A program made the translations under genes and the position numbers. From a virus: a stretch of DNA of 64,000 nucleotides. Under the pieces are notes generated by a model, which was given only the letters and a program-made list of their open reading frames with translations, did no database searches and was not told where the DNA came from. The DNA lies in IMG/VR virus record IMGVR_UViG_3300021963_000041, positions 1 to 64,000 of that record. One strand, 5' to 3'. How positions within the stretch are numbered: the first letter of the stretch is position 1; each line of letters begins with the position of its first letter. Of the stretch, positions 38,149 through 46,534 are shown piece after piece.

Positions 38149-39756
38149 TTAATAGTATGCCGGTGCAGACCCTTTCTCATCCTTCTCTTCAGGATCAAAA
38201 CTAATCACACACTCGGTTGTTAATAACGTACTAGCTGCTGATGTAGCTAACTCGATTGCTGTTCGTGTAACCTTAGTTGGATCAATGATACCAGCTACAA
38301 ACATATCAACAAAGCGATCATTACGAGCATCATAACCCCAAGTATCACTATCAATGTTTGCTACTAAAGCTTCAGCACTCTTTCCTGCATTCTCTACGAT
38401 TGCTTTGAAAGGTGCAAAGCATGCTCTCTTAACAATCTTAACTCCAACCTCTTGGTCTTCGTTCTCGACCTCAACATCAATCTGTGAGGCATTGTAAAGA
38501 GCAATACCACCACCTGGTACGATTCCCTCTTCAACAGCTGCACGAGTTGCATGCAATGCATCGTCTACACGATCTTTCTTCTCTTTGAGTTCAATCTCTG
38601 TTGCTGCTCCAATATTCAATACTGCAACACCACCGATCAACTTACTCATACGCTCTTTCAAGAATTGCTTCTCATAATCGCTATCAGCTTTCTCATACTG
38701 AGCTTTGATTTCTTCGATACGAGCCTTGATAGCTTCTGTATCACCAGCACCGTCAACGATGATAGTCTCATTTTGTGAAACAGTCACTGTACGTGAAGTA
38801 CCTAGCATCTCAATTGTCAGTTTCTCCAACTTCATTGCCTTTTGTTGAGCAACAACAGTACCACCAGTTAAGATAGCGATATCTTCTAGGTTGTGAATCT
38901 TACGATCACCAAATCCTGGAGCTTTGATTGCAACCACATTCAAGATACCACGAGCTTTGTTGAGTACTAATGCAGCTAAAGCTTCACCATCTACATCGTC
39001 AGCGATGATTACGAGTGGTTTGTTTTGCTTACTGCAAGTTTCCAATAATGGTAAGATGTCCTTGACAGAGCTAATCTTACGGTCGTAGATCAAGATGTAC
39101 GGATTCTCCAATGTAGTCGTCATTGTGTTGTTGTTTGTTGCAAAGTAAGGTGAAACAAATCCACGCTCAATCTGCATACCTTCAACAATCTCCAAAGTAG
39201 TCTCTGAGGTCTTAGACTCATCTACTTGGATTACACCATTCTTACCAACACTTTCCATAGCTTCTGCAATGATTGCTCCGATTGTAGAATCATTGTTAGC
39301 TGAAATAGTTGCTACTTGCTGAATCTCTTCATTTGTAACTACATCACGACTCATCTCACGAAGATTGTCAATAACCGCTGCAGATGCTTTATCCATACCA
39401 CGCTTAAGCTCGATAGGATTGTGACCAGCATTGATTGCTTTCAAACCTTCATTGTACATATAAGCTGCCAATACGGTTGCTGTAGTTGTACCATCACCAG
39501 CCATTTTAGCTGCTTTCATTGAAACCTCTTTTAAGGCCTGTGCACCTGCATTCTCTACTGGATCTTTTAGATAAATCTCCTTCGCTACTGATACACCATC
39601 CTTTGTGATAACTGGACCACCATGCTCACGTTCAATCATTACGTTACGTCCTTTTGGACCTAAAGTTGCTTGAACTGCTGATGATAACTGATTAACACCA
39701 CTACGCACTTTGTCGCGCGCTTCTGAATTGAAACTTAAAACCTTTGTCTTGCTCAT
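38149..39756 (-). CDS. groEL: chaperonin GroEL
   Basis: 535 residues, close to the 540-550 of bacterial GroEL. Conserved ATP-binding [24 protein letters not shown] and [12 protein letters not shown] (Asp87-type catalytic site), then the apical domain and the [10 protein letters not shown] equatorial segment. The C-terminal GGM repeats of E. coli GroEL are missing, replaced by [11 protein letters not shown] full chaperonin in a phage probably folds virion or replication proteins. Follows groES by 2 nt. Confidence 0.95.
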   Translation of the reverse strand: MSKTKVLSFNSEARDKVRSGVNQLSSAVQATLGPKGRNVMIEREHGGPVITKDGVSVAKEIYLKDPVENAGAQALKEVSMKAAKMAGDGTTTATVLAAYMYNEGLKAINAGHNPIELKRGMDKASAAVIDNLREMSRDVVTNEEIQQVATISANNDSTIGAIIAEAMESVGKNGVIQVDESKTSETTLEIVEGMQIERGFVSPYFATNNNTMTTTLENPYILIYDRKISSVKDILPLLETCSKQNKPLVIIADDVDGEALAALVLNKARGILNVVAIKAPGFGDRKIHNLEDIAILTGGTVVAQQKAMKLEKLTIEMLGTSRTVTVSQNETIIVDGAGDTEAIKARIEEIKAQYEKADSDYEKQFLKERMSKLIGGVAVLNIGAATEIELKEKKDRVDDALHATRAAVEEGIVPGGGIALYNASQIDVEVENEDQEVGVKIVKRACFAPFKAIVENAGKSAEALVANIDSDTWGYDARNDRFVDMFVAGIIDPTKVTRTAIELATSAASTLLTTECVISFDPEEKDEKGSAPAYY

Positions 39757-39758
39757 AT

Positions 39759-40055
39759 TTACTTTTTGATTTTTGTTAGTAAGTCGCGCTCTTGTACGAT
39801 ATGATAGTCTACACCATCATACTCCATTACTTGGGCTGCGAAACGTTGGTAGATTACAATGTCTCCAGGTTTGCAGGTTGTTTCTACAAACAGACTAGGA
39901 GCTGCCCAGAAACCTTTACCGGCTTCTACTACCTCTGCTTTTAAAGTTTTTTGATCATCCACTTCAGGTAATAAGATACCACCTGAGCTAATTTCATCCT
40001 GTTCGACAGGTTTGCATACTAGCTTATCGCTAATAGGTTCGAATACACTACTCAT
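39759..40055 (-). CDS. groES: co-chaperonin GroES
   Basis: 98 residues. Mobile loop EISSGGILLPE replaces the host-type GGIVLxG segment and contacts GroEL; the roof and core (VEAGKGFWAAPSLFVET, KPGDIVIYQRFAA) follow the GroES pattern. Cotranscribed with groEL. Promoter at 40078-40107. Confidence 0.93.
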   Translation of the reverse strand: MSSVFEPISDKLVCKPVEQDEISSGGILLPEVDDQKTLKAEVVEAGKGFWAAPSLFVETTCKPGDIVIYQRFAAQVMEYDGVDYHIVQERDLLTKIKK

Positions 40056-40077
40056 AATTATATAACTGTTGTTTTAA

Positions 40078-40107
40078 TTAATATACGAAAAAAAGACCCA
40101 AGAGCAA
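40078..40107 (-). promoter_or_regulatory. groES promoter overlapping the hsp20 terminator
   Basis: TTGC, 18 nt, TATATTAA, 22 nt before groES. The spacer is one shorter than the others. The -33 box lies in the loop of the hairpin of the preceding terminator. Confidence 0.6.
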
Positions 40108-40115
40108 GCGTTGGT
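40088..40115 (-). terminator. terminator of hsp20
   Basis: ACCAA ... TTGGGT (stem with a bulge, loop CGCTTGCTC) followed by C and seven U, immediately after the hsp20 stop at 40116. The stem is weak, so it may be leaky. Confidence 0.5.
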
Positions 40116-40526
40116 TTATTTAATTTGTAACTTTTTTGGTTTAGCTTCTTCTGCAAATGGAATAGTAATGATCAATAGACCATTCTCCATAGCCGCTGTA
40201 CTCTCTGATAAAGTGTACTTTGGTGAGATTTTGTAAGCTAGATTAAATGATCGACGAGCAATACCTCTACACTGATATGTGCGAGCTTCTTCTTCTCCGT
40301 CATGCTGCTTTGGTTTGTTGTAGGACACTTTGAGTACATCAAGTTCGATATCAATATCGACTTCACCTTTACTCAAACCGGTACAAGCGATCTCAAATAC
40401 AAGACCGTCTGAATGTTCGTAAATGTCTACTGGGTGTGGAATTTTGATCTCTGAAATAGATCCGAAACGCGAATGTGCGTTAAATAGGTCCCGGAATAGG
40501 ACGTCAAAAGTGACTTCTGTGTTCAT
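40116..40526 (-). CDS. small heat-shock protein (Hsp20/alpha-crystallin)
   Basis: 136 residues. Alpha-crystallin domain from about residue 40 with EIACTGLSKGEVDIDIELDVLKVSYN, YQCRGIARRSFNLAYKI and a C-terminal AMENGLLIITIPFAEEAKPKKLQI that includes the LxIxIP-type I-x-I anchor. Holds unfolded proteins for GroEL refolding. Preceded by an unusually strong Shine-Dalgarno sequence. Confidence 0.93.
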   Translation of the reverse strand: MNTEVTFDVLFRDLFNAHSRFGSISEIKIPHPVDIYEHSDGLVFEIACTGLSKGEVDIDIELDVLKVSYNKPKQHDGEEEARTYQCRGIARRSFNLAYKISPKYTLSESTAAMENGLLIITIPFAEEAKPKKLQIK

Positions 40527-40534
40527 AATGTTTA

Positions 40535-40540
40535 CCTCCT
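40535..40540 (-). promoter_or_regulatory. strong Shine-Dalgarno of hsp20
   Basis: AGGAGG 8 nt upstream of ATG at 40526. One of only two obvious SD sequences seen in the window. A CTGAG/CTCAG hairpin lies further upstream at about 40569-40584. Confidence 0.65.
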
Positions 40541-40613
40541 TAGATGGTTAATAAAAAATAATTCGTAACTGAGCTTGCCCTCAGGTCTGTATATAAATAG
40601 GGAGGGATTCGTT

Positions 40614-42857
40614 TTAAACGTGTCCCTCTCCAAAATTTAATGCGATGTTTGGCTCAGCAATCAATCCAGTTGGAATAGTTACTGTGTTCTCCATGTGATG
40701 CTTAACGATCTTAGATACCTCTTCAGCAATTTCTGCCGGTGCATTCACAACAAACTCATCATGAATCTGCAGCATGATATATGCATCCAATCCCTTCTCT
40801 TTGAACTCTTTGTGGATTGCAATAGCTGATCGGTTCATAATAGATGCAGCTAGTGATTGAATCTGGAAGTTCTTTGAGTTGTTAAGACCGTTCTTATACT
40901 CCATACGCAGTTGCATAATCTTCTGAGTCTGCTCAGGAGTCTTACACATACTCTTCATCATCTTAAACGATCTAGGTTCAATCAAGTTATCCTCGAACTT
41001 CTCATAAATCTGCTTCACACGATCCAAGTGACGAATACGTCCAGTCTTGTTCTTGATATACCCAAACGATTGAGCACGCAAGTGAGTATCACTCATCCAC
41101 TTAGCTAGCTCAGGAAAACCCTCAAGATAACCATCGATCAACTTCTGTGCTTCATTCATGTTAATGTTGAGAGATTGACCAATCTGCCAAGCTCCAGCTC
41201 CATAAGGAATTGCAAGTGCAATACCTTTAGCTCTCTGTCTCAACTCAGGACGCAAAGTCTTCACGAAGTTAGGATCACTCTTCTTAGCTGACATTCCTTT
41301 TAGTTTGAACGCTTGAATAGCAACACGACTATAAAGGTCCTCGTTCTCTAAGAATACGTTGATTAGGTTAGGGTCATTACTTACAGATGCAAACACTCGT
41401 GGCTCTAGTGAAGATTGGTCACAAATAATCAATCGACGACCATCCTCTGCTTTTAAGAAGCTTCGTAGAATATTGTTATACTTTAGTACCAAATCACTCA
41501 CCTCTCCTGGTTCTAATACACGAGGCATTTGCTGACAGTCAGAACTAAAACGTCCTGATGTAGTACCATGCTGCTTAAAGTACCAATAGTAACGACCGTT
41601 CTCGTTCCCATCTAGGAATCGATCAATGTATGCTGAGTTAATCTTGGTCAGTTTGTTGTAGTCACGCAACTTTGCAGCCCATGAATGATCTTTACTAAGA
41701 TGCTCAATCATATCATCGTTGAATTGATCGGTACCTTTGCGAGTCTGACTCATAGGTTTGATCTTCATGTACTTAAATACGATCTCTGCTAACTGCTGCT
41801 TACTACTGATGTTGAGATAGTTTCCTTCTTTCTCTTTCCACATATCCAAACTAATCTTAACAGCATCTCTAGTATCTAAGTCAGCTGGATCACCAGTAGA
41901 TAAGAATCGAGCTACACCATCCGGGTTCTCTGGATTCTCATACTTTTTCAATCGCTCAGCATAGTTACCTCGCTTCTTAGGTGGAAACGACTTTGTTGCT
42001 TTGAACATTACCCACTGCTTAGCAGCTGGAATAGTCATCAGGTCAGATATAATCTCTTGCTCAAGTTTAGCAAGCTCGATGGTGATATCGTTCTTTGTTT
42101 TCTGAATCAACTCCATATCGAGTTCAGTACCCTTCTCTTCCATCTGAATAGTAACAGTCTTGTACAGAGGCATCACCTCATCAACAAAGAAGAAGTCCCA
42201 CAACTCCTGCTCTTTTAGGATTGGTAGGTAGTAAGTCATCACACGAAGAGTTAAGTCAGTATCGGCTGCTGCATAGTTTCCTAGTAGCTGCATATCTGCT
42301 TTGTAAATCTCGTAGTTGTCTTTTGTAGTACTACCACCATTAGCTTTGATATTCTCCTTCATTAGGATCTGCTCCTCGTTGGCTTCTTTCTCGGCATTAA
42401 TACCAAGTTCAGCTTGCAACTCGATTGCAATATCTTTCAAACCAAATGGACCATCCTCTTTGAGAGTATGTCGCAGTAACATCGTATCGCAATAGAGGTC
42501 ATCACGAAGATCAATGCCATAGAAGTTCTTCGTGAACCGAATATCGAACGATCCGTTATGCATTACTAGCTTTTTGCCTTTAAGTAAGTTGATTAGTTGC
42601 TTAGCAACCTCATCACAACTCTTACCATCAATGTAAGAATCTACTAATGCCTGACTATCAGTATCCCAGTATCGTGTTGGGAAGTAATAACCCTCATCGA
42701 TATTTGCAGATACAGAGAAACCAATGATCATTCCTGTTCGAGGATTGACACTGGTTGTCTCAATATCGTATGCGATAATGTTTCCGTTCTTAATATAATT
42801 GGCTAGTTCAACAACACCAGCCATGTCTGTGATAATTTTATATGTTTTCTCCATCAA
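40614..42857 (-). CDS. DNA polymerase I (family A) with 3'-5' exonuclease
   Basis: 747 residues: exonuclease domain with DIET (D31, E33), then the polymerase domain with motif A DQSSLEPR (D480), motif B RQRAKGIALAIPYG (K544, L548, Y552) and motif C HDE at 699-701. No 5'-3' exonuclease domain, which is provided separately at 56130-57173. At the position of E. coli Phe762 this enzyme has Leu, the variant reported to be frequent in slower or temperate phages. Motif A DQSSLEPR and motif B ALAIPYG differ from the usual DYSQIELR/INFGxxYG. Replicative polymerase of the phage. Confidence 0.95.
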   Translation of the reverse strand: MMEKTYKIITDMAGVVELANYIKNGNIIAYDIETTSVNPRTGMIIGFSVSANIDEGYYFPTRYWDTDSQALVDSYIDGKSCDEVAKQLINLLKGKKLVMHNGSFDIRFTKNFYGIDLRDDLYCDTMLLRHTLKEDGPFGLKDIAIELQAELGINAEKEANEEQILMKENIKANGGSTTKDNYEIYKADMQLLGNYAAADTDLTLRVMTYYLPILKEQELWDFFFVDEVMPLYKTVTIQMEEKGTELDMELIQKTKNDITIELAKLEQEIISDLMTIPAAKQWVMFKATKSFPPKKRGNYAERLKKYENPENPDGVARFLSTGDPADLDTRDAVKISLDMWKEKEGNYLNISSKQQLAEIVFKYMKIKPMSQTRKGTDQFNDDMIEHLSKDHSWAAKLRDYNKLTKINSAYIDRFLDGNENGRYYWYFKQHGTTSGRFSSDCQQMPRVLEPGEVSDLVLKYNNILRSFLKAEDGRRLIICDQSSLEPRVFASVSNDPNLINVFLENEDLYSRVAIQAFKLKGMSAKKSDPNFVKTLRPELRQRAKGIALAIPYGAGAWQIGQSLNINMNEAQKLIDGYLEGFPELAKWMSDTHLRAQSFGYIKNKTGRIRHLDRVKQIYEKFEDNLIEPRSFKMMKSMCKTPEQTQKIMQLRMEYKNGLNNSKNFQIQSLAASIMNRSAIAIHKEFKEKGLDAYIMLQIHDEFVVNAPAEIAEEVSKIVKHHMENTVTIPTGLIAEPNIALNFGEGHV

Positions 42858-43104
42858 TGTGTGTTTCTATACGTTTTTGACATGCAATTAAAGCTTCTAA
42901 CTGACCGTAAGTTAAATCAAACTTAGTCTCCCGGTGATTGAAGTTGATAGTAACTTCATAACCCTCTCCGTTAGACCATTCTGTAACTTCAAGAAAGTCT
43001 CCTCGCTCAGCTTCTTTACCCATAGAGAATGTACACCAATCCTTGAGTGGTACAAATGCGCTAGGGCGTTGTGAGAAATCAATCTCTCTTTTCTTTCCTA
43101 TCAT
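42838..43104 (-). CDS. hypothetical protein (88 aa)
   Basis: Alpha/beta protein with a hydrophilic N-terminus and beta strands. Its end overlaps the polymerase start by 20 nt, so expression is linked to polymerase. Leaderless promoter at 43109-43139. No family recognised. Confidence 0.55.
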   Translation of the reverse strand: MIGKKREIDFSQRPSAFVPLKDWCTFSMGKEAERGDFLEVTEWSNGEGYEVTINFNHRETKFDLTYGQLEALIACQKRIETHIDGENI

Positions 43105-43108
43105 AAAG

Positions 43109-43139
43109 TAAAGATACTACCTTTTTTTCGAAAAACCAA
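43109..43139 (-). promoter_or_regulatory. leaderless promoter of the DNA polymerase operon
   Basis: TTGG, 19 nt, TATCTTTA, 4 nt, ATG at 43104. The spacer again contains TCGAAA. Drives the 88-residue protein and polA. Confidence 0.72.
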
Positions 43140-43140
43140 C

Positions 43141-43287
43141 TTAAAAGCCAGCCATACTGAGAAACATCTCATATAAAGCATCTTCCAGATAGTGAACACA
43201 CTCTTCGTGCGTACCCTGGAATAACACAGCGTTGGTTGATGAATCTACTACTTGGTACGTGTTGTTAATTAAGTGAAAAATTTCCAT
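43141..43287 (-). CDS. small hypothetical protein (48 aa)
   Basis: ATG at 43287, TAA at 43141. MEIFHLINNTYQVVDSS then a helical acidic C-terminus (THEECVHYLEDALYEMFLSM). It fills the gap exactly between promoter and neighbour. Unknown. Confidence 0.5.
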   Translation of the reverse strand: MEIFHLINNTYQVVDSSTNAVLFQGTHEECVHYLEDALYEMFLSMAGF

Positions 43288-43301
43288 AGCTTATTTTGTT
43301 T

Positions 43302-43517
43302 TTAGAATAATTTAGTAGCGTGTGTCCGACGACCGAATCGTAACACTGGTATAGCAGCGTTCTTCTTTTTGAAGTAGTAGTTCAATAGACGATTGTAAGT
43401 CCAGAACTTCTCACGAGATTTAGTTTTCTCGTTGTTATTAAAACTACCTGGTTTCTCATTAAACTCGGTAACTAGTGCGTTGATAATCTCTTCGCGGGTT
43501 TTAAATGTATTTATCAT
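43302..43517 (-). CDS. basic hypothetical protein (71 aa)
   Basis: Helical N-terminus, basic C-terminal half (SREKFWTYNRLLNYYFKKKNA, RFGRRTH). Likely nucleic-acid contacting. Unknown family. Confidence 0.5.
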   Translation of the reverse strand: MINTFKTREEIINALVTEFNEKPGSFNNNEKTKSREKFWTYNRLLNYYFKKKNAAIPVLRFGRRTHATKLF

Positions 43518-43522
43518 ATTTC

Positions 43523-43792
43523 TTATTTATCTTTACGTTGTCCTAATTTGCGAATGCTGTACTCAACCGTAACGGAAGTGACTGCAACCTCATTCAAAAA
43601 GTCATACTTATCAAATGTAATCCAACCTTCTCGAGTTGGTCTTTCAATAGTGTTTCCTGACTGAATCATATTAAACATTTCCTCATCAACTACCATTACA
43701 TCACCAGGACGATAATGTACTGCCGTTCTGCCGAGTCCAGCATCTTCGAGGATTTCATTCTTAACTGTCAATTTAAACTCTCTGTGTGTCAT
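43523..43792 (-). CDS. hypothetical protein (89 aa)
   Basis: Beta-rich (RPGDVMVVDEEMFNMI resembles a small barrel). Starts 19 nt after the GACC-type promoter. No recognisable family. Confidence 0.5.
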   Translation of the reverse strand: MTHREFKLTVKNEILEDAGLGRTAVHYRPGDVMVVDEEMFNMIQSGNTIERPTREGWITFDKYDFLNEVAVTSVTVEYSIRKLGQRKDK

Positions 43793-43810
43793 ATCTCTTA
43801 ATCTTATACC

Positions 43811-43841
43811 TAAAGGTCGTCACTTAATTTCGTATTTGCAA
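43811..43841 (-). promoter_or_regulatory. promoter, GACC variant
   Basis: CTGTTGC, 19 nt, GACCTTTA. Third instance of the GACC -7 box. Lies directly downstream of a terminator. Confidence 0.7.
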
Positions 43842-43859
43842 CAGTTTGACAAAAAAAAA

Positions 43860-43891
43860 AATAAAAAAAGCCAACTTTTTATGGTTGGCTT
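43860..43891 (-). terminator. rho-independent terminator after the DpdA-like gene
   Basis: Minus-strand stem AGCCAAC ... GTTGGCT (43869-43875 and 43884-43890) with an AT loop, followed by a long U-rich tract. Ends the 7-deazaguanine transcript. Confidence 0.9.
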
Positions 43892-43912
43892 CTTGACAGG
43901 GTAGAGGTCAGC

Positions 43913-44707
43913 TTATTTGCCGGTCATGCAACTTAGTCGCAAGTACTGCACATTCTTCTTTACTAGCTCCATATCAACATTACTCATGTCGTATGTCTCT
44001 AGGAAGTTGTGTGGAGTTGGAATCCGAGTAGTATGATCTACTCTAAAGTCCTGACCATGTGCAGCCGCTAGTACTGGGAATACTGAGTCTGTGCTGCGCA
44101 TTGCTGGATGATCGTAGTAGGAGAACTCTGTTGGATCACCTTGACCTAAACAGTGGATCGGTTTCAGTAATAGGTTGTGCTCTTTCAAATAGTCATAAGC
44201 CATCCAACGAGCTTCCTTAATACCTTGATCATCTTTGAAGTCTTCTAACCACGCCTGAGGAATTGCAATCTTAGAGAAACCAATTGTGCTAATCCAATCT
44301 TGCTCTAATCCCCATTTGTAAGCTTCTAGCCAATCCTCTTTAGTTTTACCTTGAGGACAGAAGAAGATTTCAGTGCTATCTAACAAGCCTTCAGCTTCCA
44401 TACGGTCGCGGAACTTGATAGCGTTAGCAATCGTAGCATCTTTATCAAACAATACATCTGGTGCGATTACTTCACTAGGTGCTAACTCTTTCACTACGTT
44501 GATCAACACATCTTCAGTCACTAAGGCACGCTCAGCTGCTGAATTGTCTAGTGTGATCCAGCGATCAAGATCCTCATCAATCTGATCATAGATGAACTGT
44601 CTGTACTCTGGTGATTGTACCCACAAATGGGCTAGTACAAACAATCTATCGCCAAGCTTCATCGGCTCTAAATTACTCAAGGGCGATATAACGTATACGT
44701 CCATCAT
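43913..44707 (-). CDS. tRNA-guanine transglycosylase/DpdA-like enzyme
   Basis: 264 residues. TGT-fold pattern: ITLDNSAAE with Asp54 (place of the TGT Asp102 in LxDDGG), IAPDVLFD with Asp84, FFCPQGKTKEDWLEA with Q-G (as in VQGG), STIGFSK, and CLGQGDPTEF...RSTDSVF with Asp207 (place of the nucleophile Asp280 in FDCVxPTR). Zinc ligands of canonical TGT are absent and the protein is shorter than bacterial TGT (about 380), as expected for phage DpdA. DpdA exchanges guanine in DNA for a 7-deazaguanine base. Lies beside folE, queE and two queD-like genes, which supports DNA, not tRNA, modification. Confidence 0.72.
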   Translation of the reverse strand: MMDVYVISPLSNLEPMKLGDRLFVLAHLWVQSPEYRQFIYDQIDEDLDRWITLDNSAAERALVTEDVLINVVKELAPSEVIAPDVLFDKDATIANAIKFRDRMEAEGLLDSTEIFFCPQGKTKEDWLEAYKWGLEQDWISTIGFSKIAIPQAWLEDFKDDQGIKEARWMAYDYLKEHNLLLKPIHCLGQGDPTEFSYYDHPAMRSTDSVFPVLAAAHGQDFRVDHTTRIPTPHNFLETYDMSNVDMELVKKNVQYLRLSCMTGK

Positions 44708-45066
44708 TATAGAGTGATTGAGTAGATTTGTTTGATTACAATTTCGTCTGCATCTACATCCTCTTCTAGTTGTTTTGCTACCGCATAGTCTAGAGATTTT
44801 CCTGGTGTAAGTTCAATCCACATCTCCTCTAAGAATCTAGAAGATTCAATGTTACCAAACTCATCACGTGTTACTTGGAACACTGCTACTTTTACTTGCT
44901 GTCTATTCATATTATTACTTGGATTAAAAATTAAGGAAGTACCACTACTGATAGTAGACCAATTTGTGTTTGGATTTATTGTGGTGGTGTATCCAGCTGT
45001 ATTTGTTGTAAGGATGCAACCGCTAGTGAGGTCACTAGTGGTTCCATAGTGAATTTTAGGCTCCAT
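44707..45066 (-). CDS. hypothetical protein (119 aa)
   Basis: Thr/Asn/Ser-rich first half (TTNTAGYTTTINPNTNWSTI), then an acidic helical half (LDYAVAKQLEEDVDADEIVIKQ). Overlaps both the DpdA-like gene and folE. It may be a small component of the 7-deazaguanine operon, but has no known fold. Confidence 0.5.
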   Translation of the reverse strand: MEPKIHYGTTSDLTSGCILTTNTAGYTTTINPNTNWSTISSGTSLIFNPSNNMNRQQVKVAVFQVTRDEFGNIESSRFLEEMWIELTPGKSLDYAVAKQLEEDVDADEIVIKQIYSITL

Positions 45067-45703
45067 AACGACTTTGATCTATAAGGTTAAAAAATTCTTG
45101 TCTTGTACCAATCTCGTTAGTCCAGAAGTATCCTGACATTTGAGATGTCTTCATTACTGATTCATGTTTGATACCACGACACTTAACGCAGTTGTGTTGT
45201 GATTCAATAACTACAGCTACACCGCGATTACCAATACACAAGCGATCAATATGATCATGAATCTGCTTAGTTAATGATTCTTGGATATTTGGACGACGTG
45301 AGTAGAAATCTACAATACGATTCAACTTACTCAATCCAACAACCATATCATCCTTCTCTTTACCTGGAATATATGCTACGTGAGCTACTCCTGAGAATGT
45401 TAGGTTGTGATGTGCACACATACTCATTACTGGAATACGTGTCTGACAAATCAATCCAGTATAACCCTCATCATTAGGGAATGCAGTGATTTCTGGTTCT
45501 GGTGAGATTGATCCTGCGATCAAATCATTAACCCAAGCTTTAGCTACACGATGTGGTGTACGATCACTATGTGGATCAGCTTTCCAATCGAATCCTAATG
45601 CTGTTAAGAATCCACCATAATACTCAGCAGCCTTTTCAATCATCTGCTTTTTCTCCTCTTCTGTACGAGGAATGTTTCCATTTGCTTTTTTAATTAACTC
45701 CAT
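45056..45703 (-). CDS. folE: GTP cyclohydrolase I
   Basis: 215 residues. Catalytic zinc site visible in SMCAHHNLTFSG and NCVKCRGI (Cys/His/Cys), with PHRVAKAWVN, GLSKLNRIVDFYSRRPNIQE and the C-terminal GxxT-type pattern. Opens the guanine imidazole ring of GTP to give dihydroneopterin triphosphate, the first step of folate and of 7-deazaguanine synthesis. Neighbours point to the second use. Adjacent P-loop kinase starts 6 nt upstream. Confidence 0.93.
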   Translation of the reverse strand: MELIKKANGNIPRTEEEKKQMIEKAAEYYGGFLTALGFDWKADPHSDRTPHRVAKAWVNDLIAGSISPEPEITAFPNDEGYTGLICQTRIPVMSMCAHHNLTFSGVAHVAYIPGKEKDDMVVGLSKLNRIVDFYSRRPNIQESLTKQIHDHIDRLCIGNRGVAVVIESQHNCVKCRGIKHESVMKTSQMSGYFWTNEIGTRQEFFNLIDQSRYGA

Positions 45704-45709
45704 CTCTTA

Positions 45710-46177
45710 TTAGTTATTTACTTTAATATACCAATTCTCAAACGCTTTTGCAACACCTCCAAGACCTAACTCCTCATCTCTTGCATCTGCTTCCTCAAAG
45801 CTAAGGTCATCCTTTGCAATCGATCGATCATAGAATCTATATCTACGAACATCGTCAGCAGCTTCTAGCCAAATCATATCAATGTTATCAAAACCAAATT
45901 CATTTACTAAACCCCATACAATACTTGCCTGACGAATACCATCAACAACAACTCTCTCATACTTCTCAATCTCAGCGATTAGTTCTTGAGCAATCTGCAT
46001 ATCAAGGTTCTGTGTGTTTTGTAACTCACTGCGAGTATTCTTACCAGAAACTCTTTTTACAATATCCGACACAGTAATTCGCTTTGCTTTTGTGATGTAA
46101 CATAAAGCATCTGCGTAAGTACTTTTGCCACTGCAGATTTTACCAAATAGTAAAACGATTCTCTTTGTTTGTAACAT
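45710..46177 (-). CDS. P-loop nucleotide kinase (155 aa)
   Basis: Walker A GKICSGKST at about 12-20, a VDG strand, and C-terminal DRSIAKDDLSFEEADARDEELG resembling the LID region of dNMP/adenylate-like kinases. Could phosphorylate a deoxynucleoside monophosphate; a deazaguanine nucleotide is possible given the operon, but this is inference. Leaderless promoter at 46182-46212. Confidence 0.7.
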   Translation of the reverse strand: MLQTKRIVLLFGKICSGKSTYADALCYITKAKRITVSDIVKRVSGKNTRSELQNTQNLDMQIAQELIAEIEKYERVVVDGIRQASIVWGLVNEFGFDNIDMIWLEAADDVRRYRFYDRSIAKDDLSFEEADARDEELGLGGVAKAFENWYIKVNN

Positions 46178-46181
46178 GATA

Positions 46182-46212
46182 CGAATATACGACTAAATTT
46201 CTACAATTCCAA
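46182..46212 (-). promoter_or_regulatory. leaderless promoter of the kinase-folE-DpdA block
   Basis: TTGG, 19 nt, TATATTCG, 4 nt, ATG at 46177. Overlaps the 3' end of the QueD paralog gene. Confidence 0.6.
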
Positions 46213-46534
46213 AGAATTCTCCATCCTCTGATACAGAACATCTACACAAACCAAAATAGTTTAATAAATCTTCTGCAATCATCTCACAACTCATTGCTCC
46301 AAAGTTGCAGCATCCATAAGCTGGATCGTACCAAGTCTTCGCAATGTGCTGTTTGATTTTATGTTTGAGATCGATAAACTCAATGTCACGATTCCCATGC
46401 GATACCTCCGCTCGGCAAAGGATTTGGAATGTGTGACGATGCAGATGTGCTAAGTACTCTACGTGTGGTAGATTACAATCAGGCCAGTGATGCAGACCTT
46501 CAATATCTAAACGAACTTCTACGAACTTCCTCAT
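46193..46534 (-). CDS. divergent QueD/PTPS paralog lacking the catalytic Cys
   Basis: 113 residues. Pattern of the 6-pyruvoyl-tetrahydropterin synthase fold: HHWPDC with two His, AHLHRHTF (H32, H34 zinc ligands), IEFIDLKHKI, then SCEMIAEDLLNYF and EDGEFFG at the end (Glu). In true QueD the motif is CxxxHGHxF; here the first residue four before the His is Leu28, and HGH is HRH, so the nucleophilic Cys is gone. A different reaction, such as CDG decarboxylation or another step, is likely. Next to dcd-like and folE genes. Confidence 0.6.
   Translation of the reverse strand: MRKFVEVRLDIEGLHHWPDCNLPHVEYLAHLHRHTFQILCRAEVSHGNRDIEFIDLKHKIKQHIAKTWYDPAYGCCNFGAMSCEMIAEDLLNYFGLCRCSVSEDGEFFGIVEI

Noticed and set aside
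43913-44707. Canonical bacterial tRNA-guanine transglycosylase (Tgt) for queuosine tRNA
   Set aside because: Zinc-binding Cys residues of Tgt are absent, the protein is much shorter, and the gene context lacks QueA/QueG/QueF, favouring a DNA-modifying DpdA role.
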